Of a stretch of 64,000 nucleotides of DNA, positions 1-12,085 are shown piece by piece. Each line of letters opens with the position of its first letter. The first letter of the stretch is position 1. The notes beneath the pieces were generated by a model. It saw only the letters and a program-made list of their open reading frames with translations. It ran no database searches and was not told the origin of the DNA. Both the position numbers and the translations under genes were made by a program. The DNA comes from Perca fluviatilis (taxonomy: Eukaryota; Chordata; Actinopteri; Perciformes; Percidae), in the NCBI RefSeq assembly GCF_010015445.1, contig NC_053127.1:30628215-30692214 (forward strand), in the 5' to 3' direction.

Positions 1-29
1 TGCTGCAGTTTACTAAGAATAAATGTCAG

Positions 30-1044
30 CAGGGTGCGAACTACGTGGGAGCTAGGGGGAGCTCGGCTCCCCTTAATAAGAGAAGGGCTCCCCTGAAAAC
101 GTGATTTGTGAAATTTTGGTGGGTTTTTAAAAATACTGACAATGTGTCATTGACGTGCAATTTCAGTTTTGTGAAATGTGATTATCGTGGATTATTATGT
201 GTAAAATTGCAAAAATATCATTCATTCATGCATGACGATTTAAACCTAATTCACTTCAATAAAGATAACTATACATGCTATTCTTGTTATGAGCATCAAG
301 GTGTAGCGGTGCTGCGGTGCAAATTCAACTCATGTTTAGTACATGTTAACTCAAAGATTCGTAGAAAAAATATAAAAGTTGGAGGCCATTAATTGGCGCG
401 CAAAGTCCTTGAAATCCACTCTGCAGTTAGCATCATATAGCCATGGCAAAAAGAAAACAAGGCAGTTTAATTCATTTTGGTTTTACTAAGAAATTGTGTA
501 GTGATGACGTTAATAGCACGACCGATGCACCTGCTGCAAGCCCTGTTGGCACACCTCCCAACGGGGTGACAACGCAAGAAGAAGCTGAAGAAATAATGTC
601 CTCTCTGGCTGAAGATGATCCTAACCCCTCTTGATCCTCTCTTTCCCATTAAATTGGAACAGCCAGCAGTGGAGAGACTGGAAGAGCCCGTATACGTGGC
701 TGTTTGCTAAGGATGGAAGCTTGGGGTGCGTCGCTAAGGTCTAATTGAACGGAGGAATGATGGTATTCTTCGGTAGCCTGAGTAACTTTAACCGTTGTTC
801 ATGTGAAATCTCAAAGACAGCTTGATGCTTTGTTTATAGACTATTTGTGGCTGGCTGTTTGCTGTTTGACCTACCAATTCCTGTCGATAAATTATGATAG
901 GGTAAATCCTGTATAGTGCATACACTTGTAGCTGTTATGTATCTTTGTAAGTCATTGTAAGTCGCAAGCGCACAACACCCCCCCCCCGTGGAAAAAAAGG
1001 TAAAAGTGGGCTCCCCCGAAGGCCACTGTATAGTTCGAACACTG
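30..1044. mobile_element. hAT-like DNA transposon, internally deleted
   Basis: The ends are imperfect terminal inverted repeats. The left begins CAGGGTGCGAACTACG, and the reverse complement of the right begins CAGTGTTCGAACTATACA; both arms run into a G-rich block (GGGGGAGC). The 8 bp outside each end are AATGTCAG (22-29) and AATGACAC (1045-1052), a plausible decayed 8-bp hAT target duplication with 5 of 8 matching. The interior holds a short relic of a transposase N-terminus at 443-634. At 1.0 kb it cannot encode a full transposase, so this is a non-autonomous or collapsed copy. The family call rests on CAG termini, the 8-bp spacing and the protein relic. Confidence 0.65.
443..634 (+). pseudogene. 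N-terminal relic of a hAT (ZMYM/DUF4371-type) transposase
   Basis: This 63-codon frame begins MAKRKQGSLIHFGFTKK, followed by an acidic, Ser/Thr/Pro-rich linker. A short basic start with a Ser-Leu-Ile-x-x-Phe motif is typical of the N-terminus of fish hAT-derived proteins related to ZMYM1 and ZNF862, which continue into a TTF-type zinc finger. Here the frame stops before any zinc finger, DUF4371 core or dimerisation domain, so no transposase activity is expected. It lies inside the hAT element at 30-1044, in the orientation expected for a gene of that element. An unrelated small ORF cannot be excluded. Confidence 0.5.
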
Positions 1045-1144
1045 AATGACACGTTACCTGCTGTTCTTTCAAGAACTTGGTCAGTCACGTCTGAGAATGA
1101 AACATGACATGTTGTTTCAGTTTTATTTGTTTCATGTAGCAATA

Positions 1145-1790
1145 TCTAGCTCTGGGGAGTTTACTCCCCGGAGTCCTTATGTTTCTTCTTCTTTCTTCTT
1201 CTTTCTTCGCAGGATGCGGCCGGGAATTGCAGAGAATCGCAGAGCATAGCTCTGCAATTCCCGCCCATCCTGCTGCGTCCTGCTGCGTCCTGCTGCATCC
1301 TGCTGCGTCCTGCTGCATTCGCCGCATCCACCCATGCTCTGCAGCGCTACGTTACATCCCGCAACGCCCTGCTGTGATGTTCATATGCACAGAGTAGTCA
1401 GGATCCGGTATAGGAGACTGCACTACTCAGTATGACACGATGTGCCCTGCTATGACATGAACTTCCACGATGACCTTCGAAGTCACTGTTCCATCATCTT
1501 TAATGTGACTGTTATCGCCACTGTTCATCACACCCCCAACCGGCCCCGTCAGACACCGCCTACCAAGAGTCTGGGTCTGCCGAGGTTTCTTCCTAAAAGG
1601 GAGTTTTTCCTCGCCACTGTCGCAATAGCCACTGCTAATGCTTGCTCTTGAGGGAATTACTGTAATTGTTGGGGTTTTGGAATTTATAGAGTGTGGTCTA
1701 GACCTACTCTATCTGTAAAGTGTCTCGAGATAACTCTTGTTATGATTTGATACTATAAATAAAATTGAATTGAAATTGAATTGAATGTAT
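1145..1790 (+). mobile_element. 3' end of an L2-type LINE (truncated copy)
   Basis: This stretch is the reverse complement of the 3' region of the LINE at about 38,985-39,560. Shared landmarks are the GGGGAGTTTACTCCCCGGAG palindrome (1155-1174), the block ending TCGAGATAACTCTTGTTATG, and the final TTTGATACTATAAATAAAAT tail with AATTG repeats. It carries no coding capacity and is a 5'-truncated insertion. A run of CCTGCTGCGTCC units (about 1268-1320) is an internal minisatellite that also occurs, diverged, in the other copy. Confidence 0.85.
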
Positions 1791-1887
1791 AAACTGGACA
1801 GGACTAAGACTCTACAGCCATGCTCTTTACACAGCCTCACTTTAGCTACATGCTAATGTTAGCATGCTACGATGCTCACAATTACAA

Positions 1888-2600
1888 CAGTGTTTAGCAA
1901 GTGTAATGCCACCCGTCAGGTGTATTCCCACTGGTAACTTCATTACAGTTGTAGTAAGAAGAGAACAGAGAGAGTTGTGAAGATGGTAGTCATGGAGGGA
2001 TTCTTTGGACATATGTATATTCTCGTTATAAAGTTTTATATTGTTTACTATATGCACCATCTTAATTCCCCGGACGGTACGTGGCTGTCCACTGCTCCTA
2101 ATGCAGGGATTTAATTTCACTACATTGTACTGTGCAATTGTATGTTCTTCTTTCTTTCTTCTCATAGCCTGGTAGCATTTGCTAAGAGAGTGATGGATGT
2201 CACACCAATCCACCCGGTAGTTGTTACAAAGATATTTTAGTTTGGCATAATGTGGTGAACCAAACCACCGACATTGCCATAGATACAGAAATGTAGAATA
2301 GTGCTGGTGAAAAGCAGCAGGGGGGAACGTTTACTAAAGGGCTAGTTATACTGCGAGTGAAATGTGAGTACAACAGCAAGTCTGAACTCATTGTTAAACA
2401 CAGAGACCACAGCAAAGTCTATAAATATCCCACAATGCACATATTGTGACAAACACTTGTCAGGTTTATTTCCACTGGTAACTAGATTACAGTTGTAATG
2501 AGAAGAGAACAGAGGAAAACGGGTTGTAAAGCTTGTAGTAATGGAGGGACTTCCGGACAGGTTAATATTCCTTTTTATGAAGCTTTATATTCTAGATTTT
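1888..2600 (+). repeat. Two direct copies of a ~150-bp repeat
   Basis: The segment at about 1888-2045 reappears at about 2450-2595 in the same orientation, roughly 560 bp apart. Shared strings include CACTGGTAACT, ATTACAGTTGTA, AAGAGAACAGAG and ATGGAGGGA, each copy ending near a TTTATATT stretch. The copies differ by many substitutions and small indels, so the duplication is old. No coding potential or transposon family is recognised. Confidence 0.7.
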
Positions 2601-4250
2601 CACAATTAGGTTCCCTTAAACTATTTGTATAATAAAGGTGTCCTGTTTACTTTCATTCCTCTGCATGGTTCAGGTTTTTAGCAGCTCATTTAGAACATAA
2701 TATATGTACATGAGTTCAACAAGAAGCTAGTGCACATTGGGGAATATCTATAAATCTTAACAATAAAGAGCCGGATTCCCCAAGGGGAACTTGTACTCAA
2801 AAGTACTTTGATTATATTCAAACAACCCAATAAAATATATATCTGCTAATGTCTTAAAGATGACCAAGGATGGCAGGTTCATCTCAATCTGTGACCAATA
2901 ATGAATAAGTGAGCTTTGCTGCCTGGGTCAGACTGCTGAATAATTCAAACCACGTTATGAGGTAGAAACGGAGGAACAGTAGTCTAACGTACATCCTGAG
3001 ACCCTCATTTTATTAGATCATCTTTGAATCCTTCTCTCTGCCCATAAATCCTGAACAGAACGTGAGACAAAGTCGCAATTCAAGTTTAATGAGTCGACAT
3101 GTCTCCAGAATAAAGAAATGGAGAAATCGTGTTCCCTTTAAGAGTAATTCCTTGCCATTAGAGGGTGGAAAGTTCTGTGTCTGCTTGAAAATAAGCTATG
3201 TGCCATAAGCTTTCAACTGCAGGTTACACAAAAACTGACACTCTGCTCTCAAAGCCAAAGCAAAAAAAAGCATCTATAAGGACACATTTAGCCTTCAATA
3301 CTCTCAAACAGTTTATATCAATCTGTTGACGTTCCTCCAATCAGGACACATCTGCAGCTTTTCCCCAAACATATGGTGCTACGTTATATTCTACTGAGGT
3401 CACTACTGATAAAAAAAACTTAAAAGTGGTGAAAGCATGACATGATGGCACCATGAATGTACAAAAGTGCATGTCAATGTGTTCAGTCATCGTCAATATA
3501 TTTCAGTCTGGACCGAAATGGTGGACTATCTATAGAGCTACGCCGCTAGTAAAGCTAAAGAAAAAGTGGAAAAAAGAAACTAAACAGTGACAACTCCAGG
3601 ATTACTGTCTTTAATCTGACGTCAGACTACCAAACAAATCCAGAATACGCTGTGCTTTCAGTTTTATTGTATTTTTTAGATTACTGGAGTGCCAATCAAA
3701 TATTTCATTCAAAAATGACTCCAATCTGCTACAGCTATAGGGCCTTAAACCTATTTGCTGCAGTATTCCTAATATGCATGGTATTTAAACCATAATCATA
3801 GTTGTTTTTAGGAATGGAAAACAAAATGTCTGGTAGAGCCCTAGTTAACATGGCTGAAAACCACTAATTATCCCTTATTGGTTTCCATAATCAACCTTGC
3901 CTCGTACAGTAGTGAACCAATTGAGGGGACAGAGCAATGCTCCTTGATGGCCCACCTAGTGGATCTATACATTGATTACACTCATTGACTAGATCTCACA
4001 GCTCAATGCACTCTTGTCCAGTCCTGATTGAGTGGACAGCAGGGTCATCCAGAGGTAATTCTAGAATTTTAGGGAGTAGCAGAATTTATAACTTGCAAAT
4101 AGTGCACTCTAGTTGATTATTGAGACACTGATTCATAAAATTCCATTTTGTACGTACAGGACATTGCTGATGGTTGTTTCCAGAATCTTCGAAAAACACA
4201 GTAATCTAGATATTGTACGGTAATTTCCAAAATGATTTGGAATACCTGAT
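2600..4250. other. No recognisable gene or named repeat
   Basis: AT-rich DNA with frequent stops in all frames. I saw no long frame, splice-flanked exon, inverted termini or tandem array. Confidence 0.5.
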
Positions 4251-4253
4251 TTA

Positions 4254-4455
4254 TAGTCTATATCCCGCCGGATTTCACTCATTTAGGGCGGATATCCGTT
4301 GCCTTGGGCTTCCTTTGAGTTGGCATTTTAAACTCCGGTGGATTTTTGAGGACTATGATTAACTGCTCCTCAGATCTCTGCAGGGTAAATCCAGACAGCT
4401 AGCTAGACCATCTGTCCAATCGGAGTTTTCTGTTGCATGACTAAAACTACTTTTG
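4254..4455 (+). repeat. Dispersed repeat, copy 1 (partial)
   Basis: It begins TAGTCTATATCC and contains CGGATATCCGTTGCCTT, AACTCCGGTGGATTT, the string GCTCCTCAGATCTCTGCAGG and a CAATCGGAGTTTTCTGTTGC end. The same order of blocks occurs at 32488-32664 (same strand) and 59210-59670 (opposite strand, the most complete copy). The family is not named here. Confidence 0.8.
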
Positions 4456-5400
4456 AACGTACACATGATATAATCAATTATTTCTTTAACAACATTGATT
4501 CTAATACCATCATGTCCTTCAGCAGAATTCTTTTAAATTCATAATTATATCATGGACTTCTTTGGTATTGGGTTGCTCAAAACTGCAGAGTGGAGGAAAC
4601 TGCCCTTTAATGAAACTACATGGGTTCACATCAGCGTCTTTACTGTTTGATGCCAGAGAGAATCCAATGTTTGAATATTTACCACCACCATCAATTCCAA
4701 GTATTCCTTTTGGCTTGAAATGTTACATTTGCATTCTCATGAACTGGGGTAGACGCTCCATATTCATGCTCCATCTTGAAATACGTTAGCCGGTAACGGA
4801 CATACAGGATATACTGCTCCACCTTTCACGTTTTCGCTGTCACATGATAAACTCACAGGTGCTGCTAATGCTGCTAATGGGTATCGTAGCTTATCGGCCC
4901 CGGCAAGTTTGAAGAAGGAAACATGGAGGACCACACGTATTCAAAATTCAAAATTTCAGGAACAGGAGTCTTCTTCTTCGCCCAGAAAAAGAAAAAGGAT
5001 ATTGAAAAGAACGTCATCAGAAAAAAGCAGGAAGGCTACCGTAGCTGTATTACGTACTTTGAACTGCGTGGCGCGTGAGAGTTAGTTAGAGTTAGTTACA
5101 TTCAAGCCATTGCCAAATGAGTTGCTACAACGCTAATTAACACACAGCTCCACACAACTCTCTCTGCCAGTATGGCTATGTTCAGAAGATTGTGGCGTCT
5201 GGTGACTTTCGCACGCAGAAACTCGAGTGAAGATAATGACCTCTTCTGAAGAGTCCATCATGTTTTTTTAATCCTCCGTGTCCTCCTTGGCTACTAGCAA
5301 CTGCGTGGAGAAGGTGATGGAAGGCGGTCATGGAAGGCTTGTATCATGTCGACAGTGTTGTTGTTATTACTTAGAATTCCTCATGAGGTGACAGAAACTA
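4455..5400. other. Unassigned sequence with a 50-codon ORF
   Basis: The longest curiosity is a frame from 4923 to 5080 on the plus strand, starting MEDHTYSKFKISGTG and rich in lysine. No domain is recognised. It sits directly downstream of dispersed repeat copy 1 and may belong to a repeat. Confidence 0.3.
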
Positions 5401-5460
5401 AGCACTATAGCTTTAATGATTGCATGAATTTATTTTTTTATTTCTTATAACTTCTCACAT

Positions 5461-6200
5461 TTAAAAAAAGGTTGGACTAATAATCTGATTCTTTCTTTTT
5501 TTTGCCAGGGAGCTTTTTTTAAATTCTTTAGTAATCAGGGGTTTTCTGTTAGTATATTGTTTTTTATATTGTGTTGTAGTCAGTGGAAAGCATTTCTTAA
5601 AGACATAGTTAAAGAGCCCTAAAAATGTCTGATAAACTCCCAAGACACTCCTTGAAACATCTTTAATTGAAGACTTGAAAGACTTCTTTTTACAAATGTA
5701 CGGAATTTACTTTTCTCCTGGATGTTGTTTTTACCTCTGATGTGCATATTCGTAACGTATGTATGAATTGAAATGAAGGGAAATGATCAGAAATATCAGC
5801 TATCAATAAACCTTCAGGAAATTCAAAATTTAGACAGTTGATTAAGATGTTGTCAATAACTGTAGCTGAATAACTTGTTATTCTGGTAGATTTATGAATC
5901 ACATGATAAAAAATATGTGGAATAAAGTACATCAAAAAAGTCATTTGTAGAAGGCTATTCACTTTTAAGAAGATCAATGTTCGAATCATCAAGTAACAAA
6001 CACGTTTTGCTTCCTTACATACAGTATCATATCCATTGTATAATAAAGGGCATCAATAAAGCTCCTAATTTCACAGTCAGGAGGTCTAAAGATACACCCA
6101 GTAATAATGTTTTTCCCATAAAAAGGTCGGCAATCAGGAATTTCAATTAACACTGAATCCACTGTGGTCTAATCTAGGTATTGACTAAGCTCTTTTTTTC
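5461..6200 (-). mobile_element. LINE relic: apurinic endonuclease C-terminal part
   Basis: Read on the minus strand, about 6180-6060 gives an endonuclease-like YRPP-type stretch (GCIFRPPDCEI). Then 5992-5690 gives a frame containing KSTRITSYSATVIDNILI and ADISDHFP, the hallmark region near the catalytic Ser-Asp-His of LINE endonucleases. From 5643 to 5461 follows a linker with NRKPLITKEFKKS. Frameshifts and stops separate the pieces, and no reverse transcriptase follows. It is a 5'-proximal fragment of an APE-type non-LTR retrotransposon of the Jockey superfamily, now inactive. Confidence 0.75.
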
Positions 6201-6513
6201 AATAGTTATAATTATTTATCACATAAATTGTGACTCCACCTCATACTGTATCCTTTCTGCAGGAGTAGATAGCATTAAATAAATGCTGTATGTGTTCTTA
6301 TCTTATTGTGACTGTGATACTACACTAACCAGAGATGGGAAGCACTGTCATTCACAGAGCAACAGTAAACATATTTGAGTTTGACTCTTCTGGTCCGTAA
6401 CTGTCCAACATGGGGTGGCAGTGTTGCTTAGTAACCACAGCACATGACTGACCTTATCGGTGCGGTCATAAAAATGTATGAAGTCCTTTTATTCATTTTC
6501 CCTTCTCTGCTGT

Positions 6514-6554
<41 letters not shown>

Positions 6555-6584
6555 GTTAGAGAGAGAGAGAGAGAGAGAGAGAGC
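6514..6584. repeat. (CT)n / (GA)n facing microsatellites
   Basis: A pure CT tract (6515-6548) is followed after ATCTGTGTTA by a GA tract (about 6558-6583). GC on the left and AGC on the right extend the complementarity, so the block is an inverted repeat able to form a hairpin of about 26 bp or more. Confidence 0.9.
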
Positions 6585-6589
6585 AGCAG

Positions 6590-7635
6590 CGGGGTGGTAA
6601 TGAAGGGCTATACCTGACACATGCCACAGACTGCATCAAGCAGCATGAAGAAAGTAAGGTGGGGGAGAGCATCCAGTGGCAGGATAATCAGCAGTCACAA
6701 GCCACACAGGAAAACAGCAGAGGATGCAATTGTGAGAGGCGCTTCACTTTCACTGAAATATCTTTATCATGCCACTAAAGATAAATCAAAAAAACATGCA
6801 AGGGATGCAGATTTAAAAAAACATAATGATATTTGGATTATGTATTGTGCAACCTATGATCTGATGTTTTCGGTATCGCATCACTGTGATCTACTTAGTT
6901 CATCTAAATCTGTCTAGTTTACAGTGTCTTAATCTGGGTTTAATCCCCAGAACATATTTATGGAACTGGCAAAGTATTATGCAGCGGTGGCACCGTGTGT
7001 GCGACAGTTCAGGGTTTTTCCGAGGCCTTTAGGAGCCAGGAGCAGCGCTGATGATTCCATGCAGGACATTAAGCACCCCGTCTGTCAGCTCATTGACACA
7101 GTATCACAGGGACTGGCTATCTCACAGAGTGCTGCTCTGTTCTTCCCACAGGGAGCACAGATGTTAGTCTTGCTGTCGCCGCCGTCGCCATTTCTTTTTT
7201 TTTTTGCCCTGACAACATCTGCACAGCTGTGTTGTCGGCTGCCACGCACAGGCGGGGAATGCCACAACCATGCTCTTGAACTGTTGACAGCTAGGGGCAG
7301 GTCGGCACAGATGGCAGGAGGGGGTGTCAGGGGACTGGCACCGGGTGGAGGAGGGGGGTGGCAGGTAGAGACTGTGGCTCCCATCTGGCCTCAGTGCTGG
7401 CACTCTGCCCCGGGGCATCTTCAACGTTTAGTCGACAGAAAGCCTGTCAGGAGTTGGAAGTCACCTTGCGCAAAACATTGTACTCTCTGGGCGGTTTTAT
7501 GGTAGTTGAAGATGGCATGGGGGATCAAATGCTGCAGTCTGACACTGGAAGGAAAATAATGGGAAGTAACTCATTTATCCCAATATAAAGTAGGAATACA
7601 AATCTGTCTGTTTTTGTTGCTTGACAGAAACTACG
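6590..7635. other. Unassigned; locally GC-rich
   Basis: Several overlapping frames exist here, including a 181-codon plus-strand frame at 6960-7505. Their translations are low-complexity and Pro/Gly/Ser-rich, with no domain or splice context. The GC-rich part (about 7000-7430) probably makes open frames by composition alone. Confidence 0.4.
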
Positions 7636-7638
7636 CAC

Positions 7639-7875
7639 TATAGACCTTTTTCACGGCAGACATGTTGACCTGTCATAGTAGGAAAAGCACAGGTGTATTC
7701 AAACCCATTAATGATGGCTGCATTCCACCTAGGAGAGGCCCTGGTAGTGTACATGCTGACTCACTGAAATAGCTTACTGGGACACTTGATGGAATTGAGC
7801 CATCGTTAAGGTTATCAATTTCAGCTGTGCTTTTCCTATGACAGGTCAAAATGTGTGCTGTGAAAAAGGTCCATA
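7639..7875. mobile_element. Palindromic MITE, ~236 bp
   Basis: The left arm, beginning about 7641, reads GACCTTTTTCACGGCAGACA and runs through GACCTGTCATAGTAGGAAAAGCACAG. The right arm is its near-perfect reverse complement, ending at GTGAAAAAGGTCCATA. Arms are about 50 bp with a central part of about 130 bp. TA dinucleotides lie at both borders, which fits a Tc1/mariner-type MITE, but the superfamily is not certain. Confidence 0.8.
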
Positions 7876-8457
7876 GGTTTCAACAAACAGAAAGAAAATA
7901 AATAGTTTTATGACTGGACTGAAATAAGAATGTTGTTTTGTTTTAATTTAAACAAAATTATTTTTCTAAAAAAGGTACAATTCAGGCTCAAATATATGGA
8001 CACCTATCACCAAATATCCAGAAAACTGCCACACACAAAAACTGACTGAAAAAAAGCCACCACCTCGAACTGATTCTAATTCTGTGGTAAACACTGTTAC
8101 GCATGGCAGTGGGTTTGGAACCAAAATCCTGAAGAGGGACTGGACTCTCTCCTTTTCTGGAGTTTCCCACGGTGAGAGGCATCTGGCGGATGTATACAGT
8201 AAAATGACTCATAGGTGTACTTTTTTAATTAATTAATGTACTATTAATTTCTGTGGGTCAACATGATTAGGTACAGGAAGTACATCAAATAAAGGCAAAA
8301 CAAAACAAGAAAAAAAAGCAACTATTTCAGAATTTCATCAAAAAAAGGGTTTTGTCAGAATTTCATCTCTATTTTTACATACTATGCTTCCCTCAATACT
8401 TATTGATTATATCGACTCACCCTTAGCAACCCACCTCCCTTTGTACCATCTGCGGTC

Positions 8458-8500
8458 TAGGTTAGGGTTAGTTAGGGTAAGGTTAGGGTTAGGGTTTGGG
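8458..8500 (+). repeat. Interstitial telomere-like repeat
   Basis: About six imperfect TTAGGG-type units occur in direct order (TTAGGGTTAG, TTAGGGTAAGG, TTAGGGTTAGGG, TTTGGG). It is short, degenerate and far from any chromosome-end context. Confidence 0.8.
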
Positions 8501-11245
8501 TGAGCTGTTGGAGAAGACCCCGGATCTACAAGACCCCAAACATAATATTAGAGTTAAACTGAGATGCGGTCAAAGAAGTGTAAAGATGGCAAGAAATCAA
8601 CAACAAAAAACTACACTCTCTGGACTGTACTCTAATATACAACCTCAACAGAAAATCAACGTTATGGGCAACCTTTCTGAACATGATCATATAAGAGAAA
8701 AATGTGCTGAATCCTGAAATTGCTGCACATTGGTGTTCAAACTTTTATTACACAGTTGAAGGTTCTAATTTGTGTTATTAGCAGACACAAACGGAATATG
8801 CAGATATCTATACAGTTTTCAGCTGTGATCCAGTGTAAATTTAGCGGACTGTTTTTCTGCTTGGGGTGGAGAAGTGTTTCAAACATTCTTAGTTTAATTT
8901 TAGTTCATTTTTAAATCCGCAGAAACTTCTGCAGAATTCAGTGCCTGCAGATTTCGTTTTTTTTTTGGTTTTGGGTTAATCTACCCTCATGCTTTAAAAT
9001 TCAAGACAATGTTTTAGCGCTGAGTAAAGAATTAAGATACAGTCCTCCCAGGACCCGCTCTGGTCACTCTCCAAAGTGAATCATCAGACTAGAGGGGCCG
9101 ACTGGGGAGACATGCAGATCACAATGGCTGTTGACTGCAGCATGGGGCATCGCCCAGTGGGAGCTCTGGGTTTGACCTGGACTGGCTGTCCAGGGCATAG
9201 GGCCAGCACTCAAGAAAAGCGCTTTACGGATGGAGCATGTGGTAAGGTCATCTCTTCCCCTTCTCTTCACCCCCTTCACAGCTCCCTCTTAATCCCAGCC
9301 TGAAGCTTCCTCCCTTCCTCCCTCCTCCTCACCTCACCCCCTTCCTATCCAGTATATCACGAGGAAATGCCAACAGATGCCTAGTGTCTAAGACAGGCAT
9401 TATGTTCTTAGAGGATGTCCTGGTAATTCTGGTTTTTGCCAGGCTGCTGATTATTGCCACGCTGTCTAGAAGTAGTGAGAACGAGAGGCAGCGCAGAGGA
9501 CAACAGGTAGCCATCTCTGTGGCTGCGTCACGTGGTGCTGCAGTCTATGCAAAACAAGATCTTCAAGACCCAGAGGGGACATATGTCTGTTTGTAGTATA
9601 TGACAGAGTGAGGGGATTAACATTAAGGGAATAAACAGACGGATACAATGCACAGATAAACAGACAGATTGTTAGAGAACTGTAATACCATTGTCATTTA
9701 TTTTTAGTAATATTATTAATGGAATCCAGGCGATAACTAAATGGTATTCAGGGATTATCTAAATGAGAGTGCACCAACAGCAGCGTTTAGTGTTGTATTT
9801 TATAACATGTTACTCATCAAGAATTTAAAACCGGAGGAGCAGGACTTCATTTGCGATAAGAAAATGTGTCAATCATGGGGACTCGGGGAGAAAGTGGTTT
9901 GTCAGACCCTGAGGGGGCCACACTGACCTAAATACAAAATTGTCAACAGCAATCCTACACTGACCAACCAAAAGAGAACACTGGGGACACAAACATTTAA
10001 CTCTGCAAAGATTCCATCAGTTAAAATAGCTCAACTGAGAATCCATATCTCTGAAGGCTATTTCAATGTTTAGTAGGAGAAATACATCACCACTGCTGAG
10101 AACCACAACAGTAGAGAAAATAAGGTTAATACATTTTCATCTTCAGTAAAGAAGATGGACATGGTGTCACTGTACAAGAAGATGAGGTTATTAGTAAGTA
10201 GCTGGCTTATTGGTAAATCCTTTTGTTGTTACTCGTTTCCTTGTCTGAGGGGTTCAGCCAGATGTTTTTGCCTCATTGTTATTGGCGTATGGTTTTTACA
10301 TGACGGGTGAAAAGACATTGTTATGATTAAAGTTTAACCCCTTCCAGTAAAGAGGATTTCTGTCCATTCAGATCATCAGTGCTGCTGAAGTCATGGCCTG
10401 AGTCAGTGACGACTGATGCCATCATGTGGTCAGCGGTGGCGTTGCTGGTGGAACCCAATATAATTCCTGCAGTATCAAGACTGTTGAAATGAACCTGTAT
10501 GTTAGTTGTTTTTTTTCTTCATCACATTTAGTCATGTTTGAAGCCCTAATTTGCAGTCTTACTATATTTAGTATTTTTTTGTTATTCTGTAAATTGTCAC
10601 CCTCCTCTACAGAAATAGACAGAACTGTAAATGCATATCTTTCTTTTCCTATGAAAGACACTTAATCATTACAAAAAAAAATATGTTTGGCATTTAAAAA
10701 AGTATTTTGGAATTTTCCTAACAACTGTATATCAGGGCCGCTGATCCAATGGTTGATGCAAGCAGTCAGTAGGTTCATATTAGCTTAGCTACTTTAGTTT
10801 TGTTACTGCCCATTATTTATTTTGTGTCCATCTTATTTGATAATCTCTGCTGAGCTGACAATGAAAAGGACTTACTGAATTGCATGGCATTGGCTGTGGG
10901 TTTGTTACGCTCTTGACATGTTAGCCACTTCCCAGAATGCACTGTGCAGTGGCGAAAAGTAACTAAGTACATATTATCATGTACTGTACCCCAGTGCAAT
11001 TTTGAGGGGATTGTACTTTATTGGACTATTTCCATTTTATGCTATTGTATACTCTGACATTTCAGTTTTGTTTTTTTCTGATTTCAAATATAGTTAATAT
11101 GCTTTTGACTCAACTACATGTTAATTTTGGAGGACTGCATAGAAAACATTAGGACTGCAAATTACTGTTACTGTAGTTTCATTATTGACTGTTTGGTTCA
11201 TTATTTGTTCAATTAATCATAAAATTATTTGAACAAATAATTGTA
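8500..11245. other. No recognisable gene
   Basis: Mixed-composition DNA. Open frames around 9,076-9,300 and 9,384-9,596 are short and show no domain, although 9,050-9,600 is less AT-rich than its surroundings. An isolated exon there cannot be excluded. No inverted termini or arrays were seen. Confidence 0.4.
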
Positions 11246-11247
11246 AG

Positions 11248-12085
11248 GTGATGGTTCCTCTCCGGGAACCATCACCTTATCGTGGTGGAGAGGTTTGTGT
11301 GTCCCTATGAACCTGATGGCTGTGTTGTCTGGAGCTGTGTGCTCCTGGTAGGGTCTCCCAAGGCAAAGTGGTCTCAGGTGAGGAAAACTCTGAATGTTGT
11401 TTGTGAATATGCACCAAACAAGAGTTTGGAGTATTTGGCCTTCTTGGAGACCTTGAGTGGAGTCCTACATGGGGCTCCAGTGGGGGACTCCATAGTTCTG
11501 CTGGGGGACTTCAAAGCGCACATGGGCAATGATGGAGATACCTGGAGAGGCGTGATTGGGAGGAACGGCCTCCCTGATCTAAACCAGAGTGGTTGTTTGT
11601 TGTTGGACTTCTGTGCTAGTCATGGATTGTCTATAACGAACACCATGTTCGAACATAGGGATGCTCATAAGTGTACCTGGTACCAGAGCACCCTAGGCCA
11701 AAGGTCAATGATTGATTTTATAATCGTTTCATCTGATCTGAGGCCGTATGTTTTGGACACTCGGGTGAAGAGAGGGGCGGAGCTGTCAACTGATCACCAT
11801 CTGGTGGTGAGTTGGGTCAGGGGGTGGGGGAAGACTCTGGACAGACCTGGTAAGCCCAAACGGGTAGTGCGGGTAAATTGGGAACGTCTGGAGGAGGCCC
11901 CTGTCCAACAGACTTTCAACTCACACCTCCGGCGGAGCTTTTCGTGCATCCCTGTGGAGGCTGGGGGCATGGAACCCGAGTGGACAATGTTCAAAGTTCA
12001 AGAGTTAACAAGAATAAGTTACATTCTACACTTTCATATTAAACATGTTAGGGTTTTAAAGGCTTACTCTCGTATTTTTTAGACC
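11248..12085 (+). mobile_element. Rex3 (RTE clade) LINE, internally deleted
   Basis: The segment opens with a palindrome (GGTGATGGTTCC / GGAACCATCACC) and TTATCGTGGTGGAG, a known Rex3 5' leader. It then enters the endonuclease domain directly. The frame 11282-12082 contains [39 protein letters not shown] and [11 protein letters not shown], all landmarks of the Rex3/RTE apurinic endonuclease, including the Asp-x-Asn-equivalent and terminal Asp-His residues. DFN is DFK here, so a catalytic asparagine is lost. Most of the N-terminal endonuclease and all of the reverse transcriptase are missing; after about 12,000 the frame runs into unrelated sequence. Confidence 0.88.

Noticed and set aside
6960..7505. 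A 181-codon plus-strand frame
   Set aside because: No domain, no splice context, and overlapping open frames on the other strand in GC-rich DNA suggest composition alone.
8458..8500. Possible chromosome end from TTAGGG-like units
   Set aside because: Only about six degenerate units, with ordinary sequence on both sides.
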